Position numbers and translations under genes: made by a program | Assembly (NCBI RefSeq): GCF_000384315.1 | Contig: NZ_ARVW01000001.1 | Location: 5,704,157-5,768,156, forward strand | Reading direction: 5' to 3' | Length of the DNA stretch: 64,000 nucleotides | From: Amycolatopsis nigrescens CSC17Ta-90 | GTDB lineage: Bacteria; Actinomycetota; Actinomycetes; Mycobacteriales; Pseudonocardiaceae | Shown: piece by piece, positions 15,153 through 25,679 of the stretch | Layout: each line of letters opens with the position of its first letter | Position numbering within the stretch: the stretch's first letter is position 1 | The notes under the pieces: generated by a model | The model's input: the letters and a program-made list of their open reading frames with translations, nothing else | Databases searched by the model: none | Told to the model about the DNA's origin: nothing

Positions 15153-16184
15153 ATGGAGGGAAATTTGTCGAAGGCTGACCGTCCGGAGTGGACCGACCTG
15201 CCGGATCTGGCCTCGCGCCGGTTCGGCGGGACGGTGATGTGGGCGACCGACGAGCTGTTCGCGGAGAAGGAGAACCTGATCAACGCGTGGCCGCCCGCGC
15301 ATCGCGCGGAGACCTTCGGGCCGCGGGGACAGGTCTACGACGGCTGGGAGACCCGGCGGCACCGCGAGGCGGGGGACGACCAGGCGATCGTGCGCCTCGG
15401 CATGCCGGGCGTGATCGCCGGAGTGCTGGTGGACACCGCTTTCTTCAAGGGCAATTACCCGCCGTTCGTCTCGGTCGAGGGCTGCGCGGTCCAGGGCTAT
15501 CCGAACGCGGACGAGCTGGCCGGGGCGGACTGGCGGCCGCTGGTGTCCAGGGCGCCGGTCACCGGGCACAGCGAGAACTTCTTCGCGGTCGAGTCCGCCG
15601 AGGGCTGCACCCACGTCCGGCTGACCATGCACCCGGACGGCGGGGTCGCCAGGCTGCGCGTGCACGGCGAGGTGATCCCGGACCCCCGGCTGCTCGACCC
15701 CGGCGCGCTCGACCTCGCCGCGCTGGAGAACGGCGCCACCTGCACCGGATGCAGCGACATGTTCTACTCCTCGCCCAACAACCTGCTCGCGCCGGGACTG
15801 GCCGCGCATCAGGCGGAGGGCTGGGAGACCGCCCGTCGCCGCGACGACGGCAACGACTGGGCCACTATCCGGCTCGCCGGTCCCGGCCTGCTCCGCTTCG
15901 CCGACCTGGACACCAGCAACCTGAAGGGCAACGCGCCCGGCTGGGCGTCGCTGAGCGGCCGCGACTCGCGGGCTTCCGACGATTCGTGGTTCGAGCTGCT
16001 GCCGCGCACCCGGCTCCAGCCCGACACCCGGCACCGCTTCGTGCTGCCCGAGTCGCGTGAGGTGACCGACGTCCGCCTCGACATCTACCCGGACGGCGGC
16101 CTGGCCCGCCTTCGCCTGCACGGCGCCCTCACCGACCACGGCGCCGCCGCCCTCACTACCCGTTTCCACCACCATTTCGCCTAG
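15153..16184 (+). CDS. alc: Allantoicase
   Basis: The protein of about 343 residues is built of two tandem allantoicase repeats. Repeat one holds LPDLASRRFGGTVMWATDELF, repeat two GCSDMFYSSPNNLLAPG, and both contain the G-x-E-T-x-R-R segment (GWETRRHRE and GWETARRRD) and a V-R-L-x-(M/I)-(H/Y)-P-D-G-G repeat. It hydrolyses allantoate to ureidoglycolate and urea. The start is uncertain: GTG 15144 overlaps the allB stop, ATG 15153 is in the same frame, and TTG 15165 has GGAGGG just upstream. The gene is at most a few bases from allB, so the two are co-transcribed. No ureidoglycolate lyase or urease gene is in the window. Confidence 0.93.
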   Translation: MEGNLSKADRPEWTDLPDLASRRFGGTVMWATDELFAEKENLINAWPPAHRAETFGPRGQVYDGWETRRHREAGDDQAIVRLGMPGVIAGVLVDTAFFKGNYPPFVSVEGCAVQGYPNADELAGADWRPLVSRAPVTGHSENFFAVESAEGCTHVRLTMHPDGGVARLRVHGEVIPDPRLLDPGALDLAALENGATCTGCSDMFYSSPNNLLAPGLAAHQAEGWETARRRDDGNDWATIRLAGPGLLRFADLDTSNLKGNAPGWASLSGRDSRASDDSWFELLPRTRLQPDTRHRFVLPESREVTDVRLDIYPDGGLARLRLHGALTDHGAAALTTRFHHHFA

Positions 16185-16190
16185 TGGCAG

Positions 16191-16234
16191 TCGTGAGTGA
16201 AAAGTGTTGCTCCGGCAACACTTTTCACTCACGA
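16191..16234. terminator. Bidirectional terminator, 20-bp perfect arms
   Basis: Arms 16191-16210 and 16215-16234 are perfectly complementary with a TCCG loop. It lies exactly between the stops of allantoicase (16184, plus) and the CoA-binding protein (16237, minus). The arm contains GTGAGTGAAAAGTGTT, less GC-rich than the other hairpins. Confidence 0.8.
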
Positions 16235-16236
16235 CG

Positions 16237-16716
16237 CTAGGGCCTGCTCTGCCGCTTTGAGGAAATCACGCCGGTGTTGAAGCCGGCCAGGTGCAGGCCG
16301 CCGGCGAAGCGGGCGTGCTCGATCTTCACGCAGCGGTCCATCACCATGTCCAGCCCGGCTTCGGTGGCCCGTTCCGCGACCGGCTCGTGCCACAGGCCGA
16401 GCTGCAACCACAGCGTCCTGGCTCCGGCCGCGATCACCTCTTCGGCCACGTCGGGCAGGTCCGAGTGCTTGCGGAACACGCTGACCAGGTCCACCCCGCC
16501 GGGCACCTCCGCCACCGACGGATAAACCGGCTGCCCGAGCAGCTCGGTCAGCCGCGGGTTCACGAAGTTGACCCGGTACTTGCTCGACGAAAGCAGGTAC
16601 GTCGCGACGAAGTAGCTCGGCCGCGCCGGGTTGGCCGAGGCGCCGACCAGTGTCACCGACTCCGACCTGGACAACAGGCCGAGCCGTTCGCGCGCGGTGG
16701 GTGCCGTCCAGCTCAA
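16237..16716 (-). CDS. CoA-binding (YccU-like) protein
   Basis: The small CoA-binding-domain protein has about 159 residues. The N-terminal Rossmann-like core has VTLVGASANPARPSYFVATY and the dinucleotide-like turn, followed by VNPRL-E-L-GQPVYPSVAEVP and DLVSVFRKHSDLPDVAEEVI, a pattern characteristic of the YccU/PF13380 family. The start proposed is TTG at 16716, overlapping the metY stop as TTGA; the frame is open 13 codons further but those are a Gly/Pro run inside metY. The family role is unclear; it probably binds CoA or an acyl-CoA in the cytosol. The tight overlap suggests co-expression with metY. Confidence 0.85.
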   Translation of the reverse strand: MSWTAPTARERLGLLSRSESVTLVGASANPARPSYFVATYLLSSSKYRVNFVNPRLTELLGQPVYPSVAEVPGGVDLVSVFRKHSDLPDVAEEVIAAGARTLWLQLGLWHEPVAERATEAGLDMVMDRCVKIEHARFAGGLHLAGFNTGVISSKRQSRP

Positions 16717-18017
16717 GCCGCCACCGCCTGGTCCAGTGCCTGGTCCAGATCCCACAGGATGTCGTCGAGATCCTCCAGCCCGACGGACAGCCGGATCAGG
16801 TCCGGGCCGACACCACCGGCCCGCAGCTGTTCGTCGCTGAGCTGCTGGTGCGTGGTGGACGCCGGGTGGATCACCAGCGTCCTGGCGTCGCCCACGTTCG
16901 CCAGGTGCGAAAGCAGCTCCACCGACTCGACGAACTTCTCACCCGCCGCACGGCCACCGTTCACCCCGAAGGCGAACACCGCGCCAGGCCCGGCGGGCAG
17001 GTACCGCTTGGCCCGCTCGTGGTCCGGATGCCATGGCAGCCCGGCGTAGTTCACCCAGGCCACCCGCCGGTCGGCCGCCAGGTACTCGGCCACCGCCTGT
17101 GCGTTGGCGACGTGCGCGTCCATCCGCTGCGGCAACGTCTCCACGCCCTGAAGCAGCAGGAAGGCCGAGTGCGGGGACAGCACCGCGCCGATGTCGCGTA
17201 GCTGCTCGGCGCGCAGCCGGGTGCAGAACGCGTACTCGCCGAAGTTCTCCCAGTACTTCAGCCCGCCGTAGCTGGGCACGGCCTCGGTCATCCGGGGGAA
17301 CTTCCCGTTGCCCCAGTTGAACTTCCCGGACTCGACCACGATCCCGCCGAGAGTGGTGCCGTGCCCGCCGAGGAACTTGGTCGCCGAATGCAGCACGATG
17401 TCCGCGCCGTGCTCGATCGGACGGCACAGGTACGGGGTGGCCAGCGTGGCGTCCACCACCAGCGGCAGGTCGTGCGCGTGCGCCAGGTCGGCCAGCCCCG
17501 CGAGGTCGGCGATGCCGCCGCCGGGATTGCCGATCACCTCGGTGAAGATCAGCCGGGTCCGGTCGGTGATCGCCGCCGCGTAGTTGTCCACGTCGCCGCT
17601 GACGAAGGTGGTCTCCACGCCGAACCGGCGCAGCGTGCCGTCCAGCTGGGTGACGGTGCCGCCGTAGAGCCCGCTGGCCGAGACGATGTGCTGCCCGGCT
17701 TCGGCCAGCGCGGAGAAGGTGAGGAACTCGGCGGCCTGGCCGCTGCCGGTGGCCACCCCGCCGATGCCGCCTTCGAGGCTGGCCAGCCGCTCTTCGAAGG
17801 CCGCCACGGTCGGGTTGCCGATCCGGCTGTAGACGTTGCCGTACTTCTGCAGGGCGAACAGGTTGGCCGCGTCCGCCGCGTCCTCGAAGACGAAGCTGGT
17901 GGTCTGGTAGATCGGCACCGCCCTGGCCCCGGTCGCCTGGTCGGGCGTTCCTCCGGCGTGCAGGGCACGGGTGCGGAAGCCCCAGCTGCGCTCACTCATC
18001 GCGGTCACCGTACTCAC
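16713..18017 (-). CDS. metY: O-acetylhomoserine sulfhydrylase (PLP-dependent)
   Basis: The 434-residue protein of the Cys/Met metabolism PLP-enzyme family forms homocysteine from O-acetylhomoserine and sulfide. Markers are the N-terminal [57 protein letters not shown] and the PLP-lysine motif [15 protein letters not shown]. The length and the insertion [19 protein letters not shown] fit MetY rather than the shorter cystathionine synthases. The GTG at 18017 is annotated; an ATG six codons in (17999, [17 protein letters not shown]) is equally plausible. O-acetylserine sulfhydrylase activity is possible as well. Confidence 0.9.
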   Translation of the reverse strand: MSTVTAMSERSWGFRTRALHAGGTPDQATGARAVPIYQTTSFVFEDAADAANLFALQKYGNVYSRIGNPTVAAFEERLASLEGGIGGVATGSGQAAEFLTFSALAEAGQHIVSASGLYGGTVTQLDGTLRRFGVETTFVSGDVDNYAAAITDRTRLIFTEVIGNPGGGIADLAGLADLAHAHDLPLVVDATLATPYLCRPIEHGADIVLHSATKFLGGHGTTLGGIVVESGKFNWGNGKFPRMTEAVPSYGGLKYWENFGEYAFCTRLRAEQLRDIGAVLSPHSAFLLLQGVETLPQRMDAHVANAQAVAEYLAADRRVAWVNYAGLPWHPDHERAKRYLPAGPGAVFAFGVNGGRAAGEKFVESVELLSHLANVGDARTLVIHPASTTHQQLSDEQLRAGGVGPDLIRLSVGLEDLDDILWDLDQALDQAVAA

Positions 18018-18059
18018 CGTGTTCCACGCTTGCCATCGCTCTCAGCAGCTGGGCCGGGC

Positions 18060-18704
18060 TCACGCCCCCAGCGCGGCGCGCAGCCGGCGTTCTCGCTCGT
18101 CAGGCGGCTGACGAGGGCAGCTCGTGCACTTGTCCCCGCCGGTGGCCTGGTAGATCAGGCAGCACGACGCCCGGCGGACCGCGAACGAGGCGCCGACCCG
18201 GACGTAACGCGGTCGTGGCATCCGCGGCCCGATCGCGGCGATCAGCGGCCCGGCCAGTGCGGTGCCGCGCTCCGGGTCCCCGGCCGCCATCCCGGCCCAG
18301 AGCAGCCGGTTGGCCAGCGAGTCGGTGGCGATCGCCCGCAGCGCCGGCACCCGCGCGCCGCTCACCGCCGCGATGGTGGCGATCGCGGGTTCCAGCGCGC
18401 CTTCGAAGGCCTTGCCCAGCTCGGCCAGGTCACGGGTGAGCGGCCGGGACGAACGGGCACCGGTGAACCGGCCGTCTGCCACCGTTTCGAGCGTGACGGC
18501 TTCCAGCGACGGGTCCATCGCGACGCCGGTGCCCACCAGCGACTCCAGCGCGGGCGCCACCAGCACCGAGGACGCCGAGTACCACCAGATCGTGCCGAGC
18601 ACCTCCGCCGGCGCGCAGCCGTAAAGCTTGGCGGCAAGGCCGATCCTGTTCCGCAGCCAGACCGGGTCGGTGATCCGCACGGCAGGCTCGTCGACGCTCG
18701 TCAC
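18060..18704 (-). CDS. FhuF-like (2Fe-2S) ferric-siderophore reductase family protein
   Basis: The protein has 214 residues. The C-terminus carries SCCLIYQATGGDKCTSCPR, the C-C-x10-C-x2-C arrangement of FhuF-type [2Fe-2S] proteins, which reduce iron in siderophore complexes. The upstream region is helical with FhuF-like segments such as LGTIWWYSASSVLVAP and SLANRLLWAG. No siderophore gene is nearby, so the substrate is unknown. The start overlaps the stop of the rRNA methyltransferase gene by four bases, so the two are coupled on the minus strand. Confidence 0.82.
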   Translation of the reverse strand: MTSVDEPAVRITDPVWLRNRIGLAAKLYGCAPAEVLGTIWWYSASSVLVAPALESLVGTGVAMDPSLEAVTLETVADGRFTGARSSRPLTRDLAELGKAFEGALEPAIATIAAVSGARVPALRAIATDSLANRLLWAGMAAGDPERGTALAGPLIAAIGPRMPRPRYVRVGASFAVRRASCCLIYQATGGDKCTSCPRQPPDERERRLRAALGA

Positions 18705-19576
18705 CCTTTCAGCCTACGAGGCGCGAACGCCGATACCTGGAACGACGCGGTGACCTCCACCGGCTCGTGTAGCGCGTCCAGCCTGGCCCGCCGGCCGTCG
18801 CGGTGCAGGTGATGCGCGCTGGGCCCCATCCGGATCACCCGGCGCACGTCCTCGGGCGCGAGCAGCAGCGACCGGGTGCACTCCGTCCGCCCGGTGAGCT
18901 CGAAGAATCCGGCCAGCGCCGCGTCCAGCCGCTCGTCCTTGCGCTCGTCCACGGCCAGCAGGTCCACCACGGAGGCCAGCTCCGCCAGGTGCCCCGGCCG
19001 CGGCGAGGCCACCAGCAGCACCCCGTCCGGCCGCAGCACCCGGTGGAACTCGGCACCGTTGCGCGGGGCGAACACGTTCAGCAGCACGCTCGCCGAGTCG
19101 TCCGCTACCGGCCACGGCTGCCAGAGGTTCCACACCGCCGCACCGATCCGCGGATGCGCGCGGGCCGCCCGGCGCAACGCGAGCGCGGAGACGTCCAGCG
19201 CTAGCCCGCTGCTGTCGGGGAGCTCGTCCAGCACCCTCGCCAGGTAGTAGCCGGTGCCCGCGCCGGCGTCCACCACCAGCCCGTCGCGGACGCGTTCCGC
19301 GGCGCGGACGGCCAGTTCCGCGGCCAGCGGGGCGTAGTGCCCGGCGGCCAGGAACTCCGCCCTGGCCGCGACCATGTCAGCGGTGTCCGCGGTGCCGGCG
19401 AGCACCTTGGCGTGCAGCAGGTTCACGTAACCCTGCTTCGCGAGATCGAAGGAATGTCGCCGGGAACATTGCAGAGCGTTACCGTTCAGCTCGACCGGTT
19501 CGGTGCAGATGGAGCAGCGGAGAGCCCTGATGACCGCCGGCGGCAACGATCCGGAGGCGGGGTCGGCTGGGCTCAT
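18701..19576 (-). CDS. 23S rRNA (guanine-N1)-methyltransferase, RlmA/TlrB family
   Basis: The 291-residue protein starts with a zinc-binding module (CSIC and CSRRHSFDLAKQGYVNLL), the hallmark of RlmA(I)/RlmA(II) enzymes. A SAM-binding Rossmann domain with VVDAGAGTGYYLARVL follows, then LNVFAPRNGAEFHRVLRPDG, where the family has its NxxxP-type segment. RlmA enzymes methylate N1 of G745 or G748 in 23S rRNA; the Gram-positive TlrB/RlmA(II) type also affects macrolide resistance. Which base is modified cannot be decided from sequence. The ATG at 19576 is preferred over upstream in-frame codons, which lie in the control region shared with the divergent amt gene. Confidence 0.88.
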   Translation of the reverse strand: MSPADPASGSLPPAVIRALRCSICTEPVELNGNALQCSRRHSFDLAKQGYVNLLHAKVLAGTADTADMVAARAEFLAAGHYAPLAAELAVRAAERVRDGLVVDAGAGTGYYLARVLDELPDSSGLALDVSALALRRAARAHPRIGAAVWNLWQPWPVADDSASVLLNVFAPRNGAEFHRVLRPDGVLLVASPRPGHLAELASVVDLLAVDERKDERLDAALAGFFELTGRTECTRSLLLAPEDVRRVIRMGPSAHHLHRDGRRARLDALHEPVEVTASFQVSAFAPRRLKG

Positions 19577-19630
19577 GGACCTTATTCGACCATAACGTTT
19601 CGTGAACGGACATAACCACCCTGGTCCTGG

Positions 19631-19678
19631 GAAACGCAGCCGTAACATGGCCGACCATTTGGTTCACAGCACCGAAAC
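19631..19678 (+). promoter_or_regulatory. Phased GlnR-type binding boxes upstream of amt
   Basis: Five 5-mers occur at near 11-bp phasing: GAAAC (19631-19635), GTAAC (19642-19646), GACCA (19653-19657), TTCAC (19663-19667) and GAAAC (19674-19678). Spacers are 6, 6, 5 and 6 bases. This matches the actinomycete GlnR pattern gTnAC-n6-GaAAC repeated with 6-base spacers. The array lies about 100 bases upstream of the amt GTG, where nitrogen control of amt-glnK-glnD is known in Streptomyces. Confidence 0.65.
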
Positions 19679-19776
19679 GTTCGGTGTCATCCCGTGCAAC
19701 AAGGCTTTTCCATGCTTTGCCGCAATTGCGACCAACGGCGACGCCGGGTTTCGAAATCCGGCCCAGAGGAGGAAGC

Positions 19777-21443
<1,667 letters not shown>

Positions 21444-21445
21444 AG

Positions 21446-23758
21446 ATGGTTCCCGGGGGGCTAAACAAAGCCGCGGAGCGGTTGCTGGAAGGACGGCACG
21501 GCAGGCTCGGGGCCGCCGCGCTGCGGGCGGCACTGGTCGACCTGTACGAGTTCTGGCTCGGTCAGGCCGCCACGGCGGCCGGTGTGGACACCGCTGATCC
21601 CGGTGTCGCGCTGGTCGCCGTCGGCGGCCTCGGCAGGCGGGAGCTGGTGCCGTTCTCCGATCTGGACCTGGTGCTCGTGCACGACGGGAATCAGCAGGTC
21701 GGCAAGATCGCCGACGCGCTGTGGTATCCGCTCTGGGACGCCAGGGTGGGGCTCGACCACGCGGTGCGGACGCCGGCCGAGGCGGTGCGGGTGGCCGCCG
21801 AGGACCTGCGCACCGCGGTCGGCCTGCTGGACGCGCGGCACCTCTCCGGCGACCAGGGGCTGACCGCCAGGCTGTCGGCCGCGGCCAGGGAGCAGTGGCG
21901 GCGGATCGCCCGCAAGCGGCTCCCCGAGCTGGCCGAGGCGGCGAGGCAGCGCTGGCACCGCAGTGGCGAGCTGGCCCAGTCCTCGGCACCCGATCTCAAG
22001 CATGGCAGGGGCGGCCTGCGTGATCTCGGGCTGCTGGACGCGCTCGCCGCGGCCCAGCTGACCGACCGGCCGGGCGAGGAGCTGCGGGCGGCCAGGGAGC
22101 TGCTGCTCGACGTCCGCACCGAGCTGCGCCGTGAACTGCGCCGCGACCGGGACGTGCTCGCCGCGCCGGACGCGGAGCTTGTCGCCGCCGAGCTCGGCTT
22201 CGGCGACCGGTTTACCTTGGCCCGCAAGCTTTCCGGCGCCGGACGGGCGGTGAGCTACGCGGTGGACCTCGCCTTCCGGTCCACTGTGGACCCGCCGAGG
22301 AGCAGGTTCGGCCGGCGGCCGAGCCGCACCCCGCTGGACGACGGGGTGGTGCTGCACGGCAACGAGGTGGCGCTGGCAAGGGACGCGGTACCGGCCCGCG
22401 ACCCGGGGCTGCTGCTGCGGGTGGCCGCGGCTTCGGCCCGTTCCGGCAGGCCGATCTCGCACGGCACCCTGCGCACGCTGGCCGACTCCGCGCCGGAGCT
22501 GCGCGCGCCGTGGCCCGCCGACGCCCGCGACGCGCTGACCGGACTGCTAGGCGCCGGTGAAGGGCTGGTGGACGCGGTGGAGGCGCTGGACCGGACCGGG
22601 CTGTGGGCGCGGCTGTTCCCGGAATGGGGCGCGGTGCGGGACCTGCCGCCGCGCTCTCCGGTGCACTCCTGGACGGTGGACCGGCATCTGGTGCTGGCCT
22701 GTGTGGAAGCGGCGAAACTGAGCACCACCGTGGCCAGGCCGGACCTGCTGCTGCTCGGCGCGCTGCTGCACGACATCGGCAAGGGTCGCGACACCGACCA
22801 TTCGGTGCTGGGCGCGGCCATCTCGGCGCAGGTCGCGGCCAGGGTTGGTCTGTCCGAAGAGGACAGTGCACTGGTGTCGGAGATGGTGCGGCACCACCTG
22901 TTGCTGGCGCACACCGCGACCAGACGGGACATCAGTGAGCAGGAAACCGTGCTGCGGGTGGCCAAGACGGTGCACAACGATCCCGTGCTGCTCGAGCTGC
23001 TGGAGGCGCTGACCAAGGCGGACTCGCTGGCCACCGGGCCCGGCATGTGGAACGACTGGAAGGCCGGCCTGATCGCCAAGCTGAGCGGGCGTTGCCGGGA
23101 GGTCATGCAGGGCAAGGGTTTCGTCTCCCCGGAGCCGCTGGACGAGCAGCAGCGCGAACTGGTCGCGGCGGCCGTGCGGTCCGGGCACGGCGAGGTGCTG
23201 ATCAGTTCCGAGGGCAAGGTGGCCACCGTCGTGCTGGCGGTACCGGCCAAGGCCGAGCTGCTGGCACCGGCCGCCGGGGTGCTCGCCCTGCACTCGCTGG
23301 AGGTGCACACCGCGGTACTGCGCGGGCACGACGGGGGCCGCGCGGCGATCTTCACCGCGTCCCCGAAGTTCGGTTCACTGCCGGACATCGCCCTGCTGCG
23401 CGAACAGTTCGGCCGGGCGGTGTCCGGCGGGCTGGCGCTGACGCAGAAACTGGCCGCGAAGGAACGCGACTACCACTCCGCCGGCAGCGTGGCGGCCGAA
23501 CCGAAGGTGCTCTGGTTCGACGACGAGACCAGCGGTTCCAGCACGGTGGTGCTCGAACTGCGGGCCGCGGACCGGATCGGGCTGCTCTACCGGGTGGCCG
23601 GTGCCCTGCAGGGCTGTGCCGCGGAGGTGCGCTGGGCCAAGGTCGCCACCCTCGGCGGCGCGGTGGTCGACTCGTTCGCGATCGCCCCGCGCGACGGCAG
23701 GCTGGATCCGGCCTGGCGCCGGCAGGTCGAGCGGGCGGTGCTGACCGCGGCCTCGTAA
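21446..23758 (+). CDS. glnD: PII (adenylyl/uridylyl)transferase
   Basis: The protein has about 770 residues. It has an N-terminal nucleotidyltransferase domain (GGLGRRELVPFSDLDLVLV), a central HD domain for demodification (LLGALLHDIGKGRDTDHS), and two C-terminal ACT domains, the last starting near VLELRAADRIGLLYRVAG. It modifies and demodifies GlnK at Tyr51 in response to glutamine. The ATG at 21446 lies 3 bases after glnK; the frame is open 23 codons further upstream but those are inside glnK. An inverted-end element follows the stop. Confidence 0.95.
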   Translation: MVPGGLNKAAERLLEGRHGRLGAAALRAALVDLYEFWLGQAATAAGVDTADPGVALVAVGGLGRRELVPFSDLDLVLVHDGNQQVGKIADALWYPLWDARVGLDHAVRTPAEAVRVAAEDLRTAVGLLDARHLSGDQGLTARLSAAAREQWRRIARKRLPELAEAARQRWHRSGELAQSSAPDLKHGRGGLRDLGLLDALAAAQLTDRPGEELRAARELLLDVRTELRRELRRDRDVLAAPDAELVAAELGFGDRFTLARKLSGAGRAVSYAVDLAFRSTVDPPRSRFGRRPSRTPLDDGVVLHGNEVALARDAVPARDPGLLLRVAAASARSGRPISHGTLRTLADSAPELRAPWPADARDALTGLLGAGEGLVDAVEALDRTGLWARLFPEWGAVRDLPPRSPVHSWTVDRHLVLACVEAAKLSTTVARPDLLLLGALLHDIGKGRDTDHSVLGAAISAQVAARVGLSEEDSALVSEMVRHHLLLAHTATRRDISEQETVLRVAKTVHNDPVLLELLEALTKADSLATGPGMWNDWKAGLIAKLSGRCREVMQGKGFVSPEPLDEQQRELVAAAVRSGHGEVLISSEGKVATVVLAVPAKAELLAPAAGVLALHSLEVHTAVLRGHDGGRAAIFTASPKFGSLPDIALLREQFGRAVSGGLALTQKLAAKERDYHSAGSVAAEPKVLWFDDETSGSSTVVLELRAADRIGLLYRVAGALQGCAAEVRWAKVATLGGAVVDSFAIAPRDGRLDPAWRRQVERAVLTAAS

Positions 23759-23779
23759 CGGGAATCTTTCACCCCGGGA

Positions 23780-23893
23780 GGGTTATTCATAAGTCAGTGG
23801 ACGGGGGCCGCCCTGAGCTTGCGAAGGGGGGCTCGTGGCCGCTGACTGCGGGTGAGGTGCGGGACTCGGGCGCGAATGCCACATGAATAACCC
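23780..23893. repeat. 114-bp element with 11-bp inverted ends (MITE-like)
   Basis: GGGTTATTCAT at 23780-23790 is repeated in inverse as ATGAATAACCC at 23883-23893. Inside the left end, AGTCAG-GG pairs with a CCGCTGACT further in, giving a nested dyad, while the right portion is single-copy. No target duplication or ORF is evident. It could be a miniature mobile element or an extended folded terminator behind glnD. Confidence 0.5.
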
Positions 23894-23991
23894 GACCTTT
23901 TGAATGGACACGGGGTGTCGCGTCGGGCGGCTGGAAGCCGCGATGGCAGTATGTCGCTGATCCGGCGAGCGAGGCGGAAGGGCGGCGGCCG

Positions 23992-24405
23992 ATGCTGGGA
24001 CACGAACAGTTCCCGGAACGCGACGCCGAGCCCACCCCGTCGATCTCCCTGCCCGCCACCGTGGTCGCCTCCCATCTGCAGGCCTGCGCCGCCGAGCTGG
24101 CCACCGGCATGGACCCGGTGAACGCGGCCGGCGTCGGCAGCGCCACCGAGCTGGCCGAGGTGGTCCGGCACCTGCTGGACGGGCAGCGGCACATCTCCAA
24201 CGCGCTGGCCGGGCTGGCCGGAAGGCTGCACGACCAGCACGAGAGCGGCGCTTTGGCCGCCGTGCCCGCGATCGACCTCGACGTGCTCACCGAAGTACTC
24301 CATGCGGCCGCGAACGCCGTGGGCTATTCGGCGGATGCCCTTGCGGAAGCCGGCCCATCACTCGAACATCTGATCGATTTTTCCGGTGGTGACACCCGTT
24401 TGTAG
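23992..24405 (+). CDS. Hypothetical helical protein
   Basis: The 137-residue cytosolic protein has no signal peptide, membrane segment or recognised domain. It is Ala/Leu/His-rich and probably all helical: VVASHLQACAAELATGMDP, ELAEVVRHLLDGQRHISNAL and DVLTEVLHAAANAVGYSADA. AGGGCGG precedes the ATG by a few bases. It lies 55 bases upstream of ku on the same strand; whether the two are co-transcribed is uncertain. I do not recognise the family. Confidence 0.65.
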   Translation: MLGHEQFPERDAEPTPSISLPATVVASHLQACAAELATGMDPVNAAGVGSATELAEVVRHLLDGQRHISNALAGLAGRLHDQHESGALAAVPAIDLDVLTEVLHAAANAVGYSADALAEAGPSLEHLIDFSGGDTRL

Positions 24406-24460
24406 CTATTGACCACCCCTGCCGCTGGATACGCTGGCGGAAAGGGAGAGGTGGGGCTAC

Positions 24461-25366
24461 ATGCGTACGGTGTGGAAGGGCACGATCGGGTTCGGGAGCT
24501 ACGCGATTCCGGTCAAGGCATACAGCGCGGTCGAAGAGCAGGGTGTCAGCCTGCACCTGCTGCACGAGTCCGACGGTGGCCGGATCCGGCACCGGCGGGT
24601 CTGCGAGGCATGCGGGGACCAGGTCGCCGAGGTGCCGATGACGGAGCTGGCCAAGGGCTACCAGATGCCGGGCGGCGACGTGGTCGTGCTGACCGACGAG
24701 GACTTCGCGACCCTTCCGCTGCCCACCGCGCACTCCATCGAGGTCTGCGCGTTCGCGCCGCTGGAGCAGATCGACCCGATCTACTTCGCGCGCACCTACT
24801 TTCTCGAGCCCGAGGTCGTCGGGACGAAGCCGTACGTGCTGCTCAGCGAGGCGCTTCAGCAGGCCGGTCTGGTCGCGGTGGTCAAGGTGGCGCTGCGCCA
24901 GCGCGAGACGCTGGGCACGCTGCGCGTCCGGGACCAGGTGATCGTGCTGGAGACCATGCACTGGCCGGACGAGATCCGGACCCCGGACTTCCCGTTCCTG
25001 TACGAGGACGTGGATATGCGGCTGTCCGAGCTGCGCACCGCGGTCACCATGATCGAGCGACTGGCCGGCGACTTCGAACCGCAGCAGTACGCGGACGGCT
25101 ACCGCACGGCGCTGGAGGCGCTGATCCAGGCCAAGGCCGATGGCAACGAGGTCGTCCAGCCGACCGCCGAGCGGCAGAACGCCGGGGTGACCGACCTGCT
25201 CGCCGCCCTGCAGGCCAGTGTGCGGAGGCAGGACGAGGAGCCGGCGCACGAAGAGGAGCCGGTGCACAAGGCAAAGGTCGCGGAGCGCAAGGCCGCTCAG
25301 GCCAAGGACACCGCGAAGAAGGCGGCGTCGGAGCCGCGCGCCACCGCCGGCCCGAAAGCTGAGTAG
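24461..25366 (+). CDS. ku: Ku, non-homologous end-joining protein
   Basis: The 301-residue bacterial Ku starts with the diagnostic MRTVWKGTIGFGSYAIPVKAY-type sequence. A Cys pair follows (VCEACGDQV) and a Ku core ending near residue 240. Residues about 245-301 form the Lys/Ala/Glu-rich tail typical of actinomycete Ku, which contacts DNA and LigD. It homodimerises around broken DNA ends and recruits the ligase. The ATG at 24461 follows GGGAGAGG at suitable distance. No ligD is present within the window. Confidence 0.96.
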   Translation: MRTVWKGTIGFGSYAIPVKAYSAVEEQGVSLHLLHESDGGRIRHRRVCEACGDQVAEVPMTELAKGYQMPGGDVVVLTDEDFATLPLPTAHSIEVCAFAPLEQIDPIYFARTYFLEPEVVGTKPYVLLSEALQQAGLVAVVKVALRQRETLGTLRVRDQVIVLETMHWPDEIRTPDFPFLYEDVDMRLSELRTAVTMIERLAGDFEPQQYADGYRTALEALIQAKADGNEVVQPTAERQNAGVTDLLAALQASVRRQDEEPAHEEEPVHKAKVAERKAAQAKDTAKKAASEPRATAGPKAE

Positions 25367-25679
25367 AACTACTCATCAGTAGTTGGGGAGGTTCACGCTG
25401 CCCGTTCCCGCCCGCACCCGGCAGGCTCTACCCATCGCGCAGGGATGCAGGGGGCGGCGGCACTTCGCCTGGTACTGGGGGTTCGGCGAAGTGCCAGTAG
25501 AGCCGCAGGCGGTCATCAGCTGCGTTGCCGTGCTGGTGGCCCGTTCGAGGGGGCGGGCCACCACCAGGCCGGTCAGCGGCCGGCCACCGGTGGCGAGCGG
25601 CTACCCTCGAAGGTAGGCCGCCGCCGGGCACGCCCGGGGCCGGTGCGAGTAACGACGACCAGCTGGAGCGTGCACCCTC
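25367..25679. other. 313-base gap between ku and ffh with two hairpins
   Basis: No gene is seen. An 11-bp hairpin GGCACTTCGCC (25459-25469) pairs with 25485-25495, and a 10-bp hairpin TGGTGGCCCG (25534-25543) pairs with 25554-25563. The first is a candidate ku terminator. The remainder presumably holds the ffh promoter and leader. I searched by eye for the SRP RNA core (GGAAGCAGC-like) next to ffh and did not find it. Confidence 0.5.

Noticed and set aside
25367..25679. SRP RNA next to ffh
   Set aside because: Two hairpins are present, but the conserved SRP core and tetraloop region were not seen.
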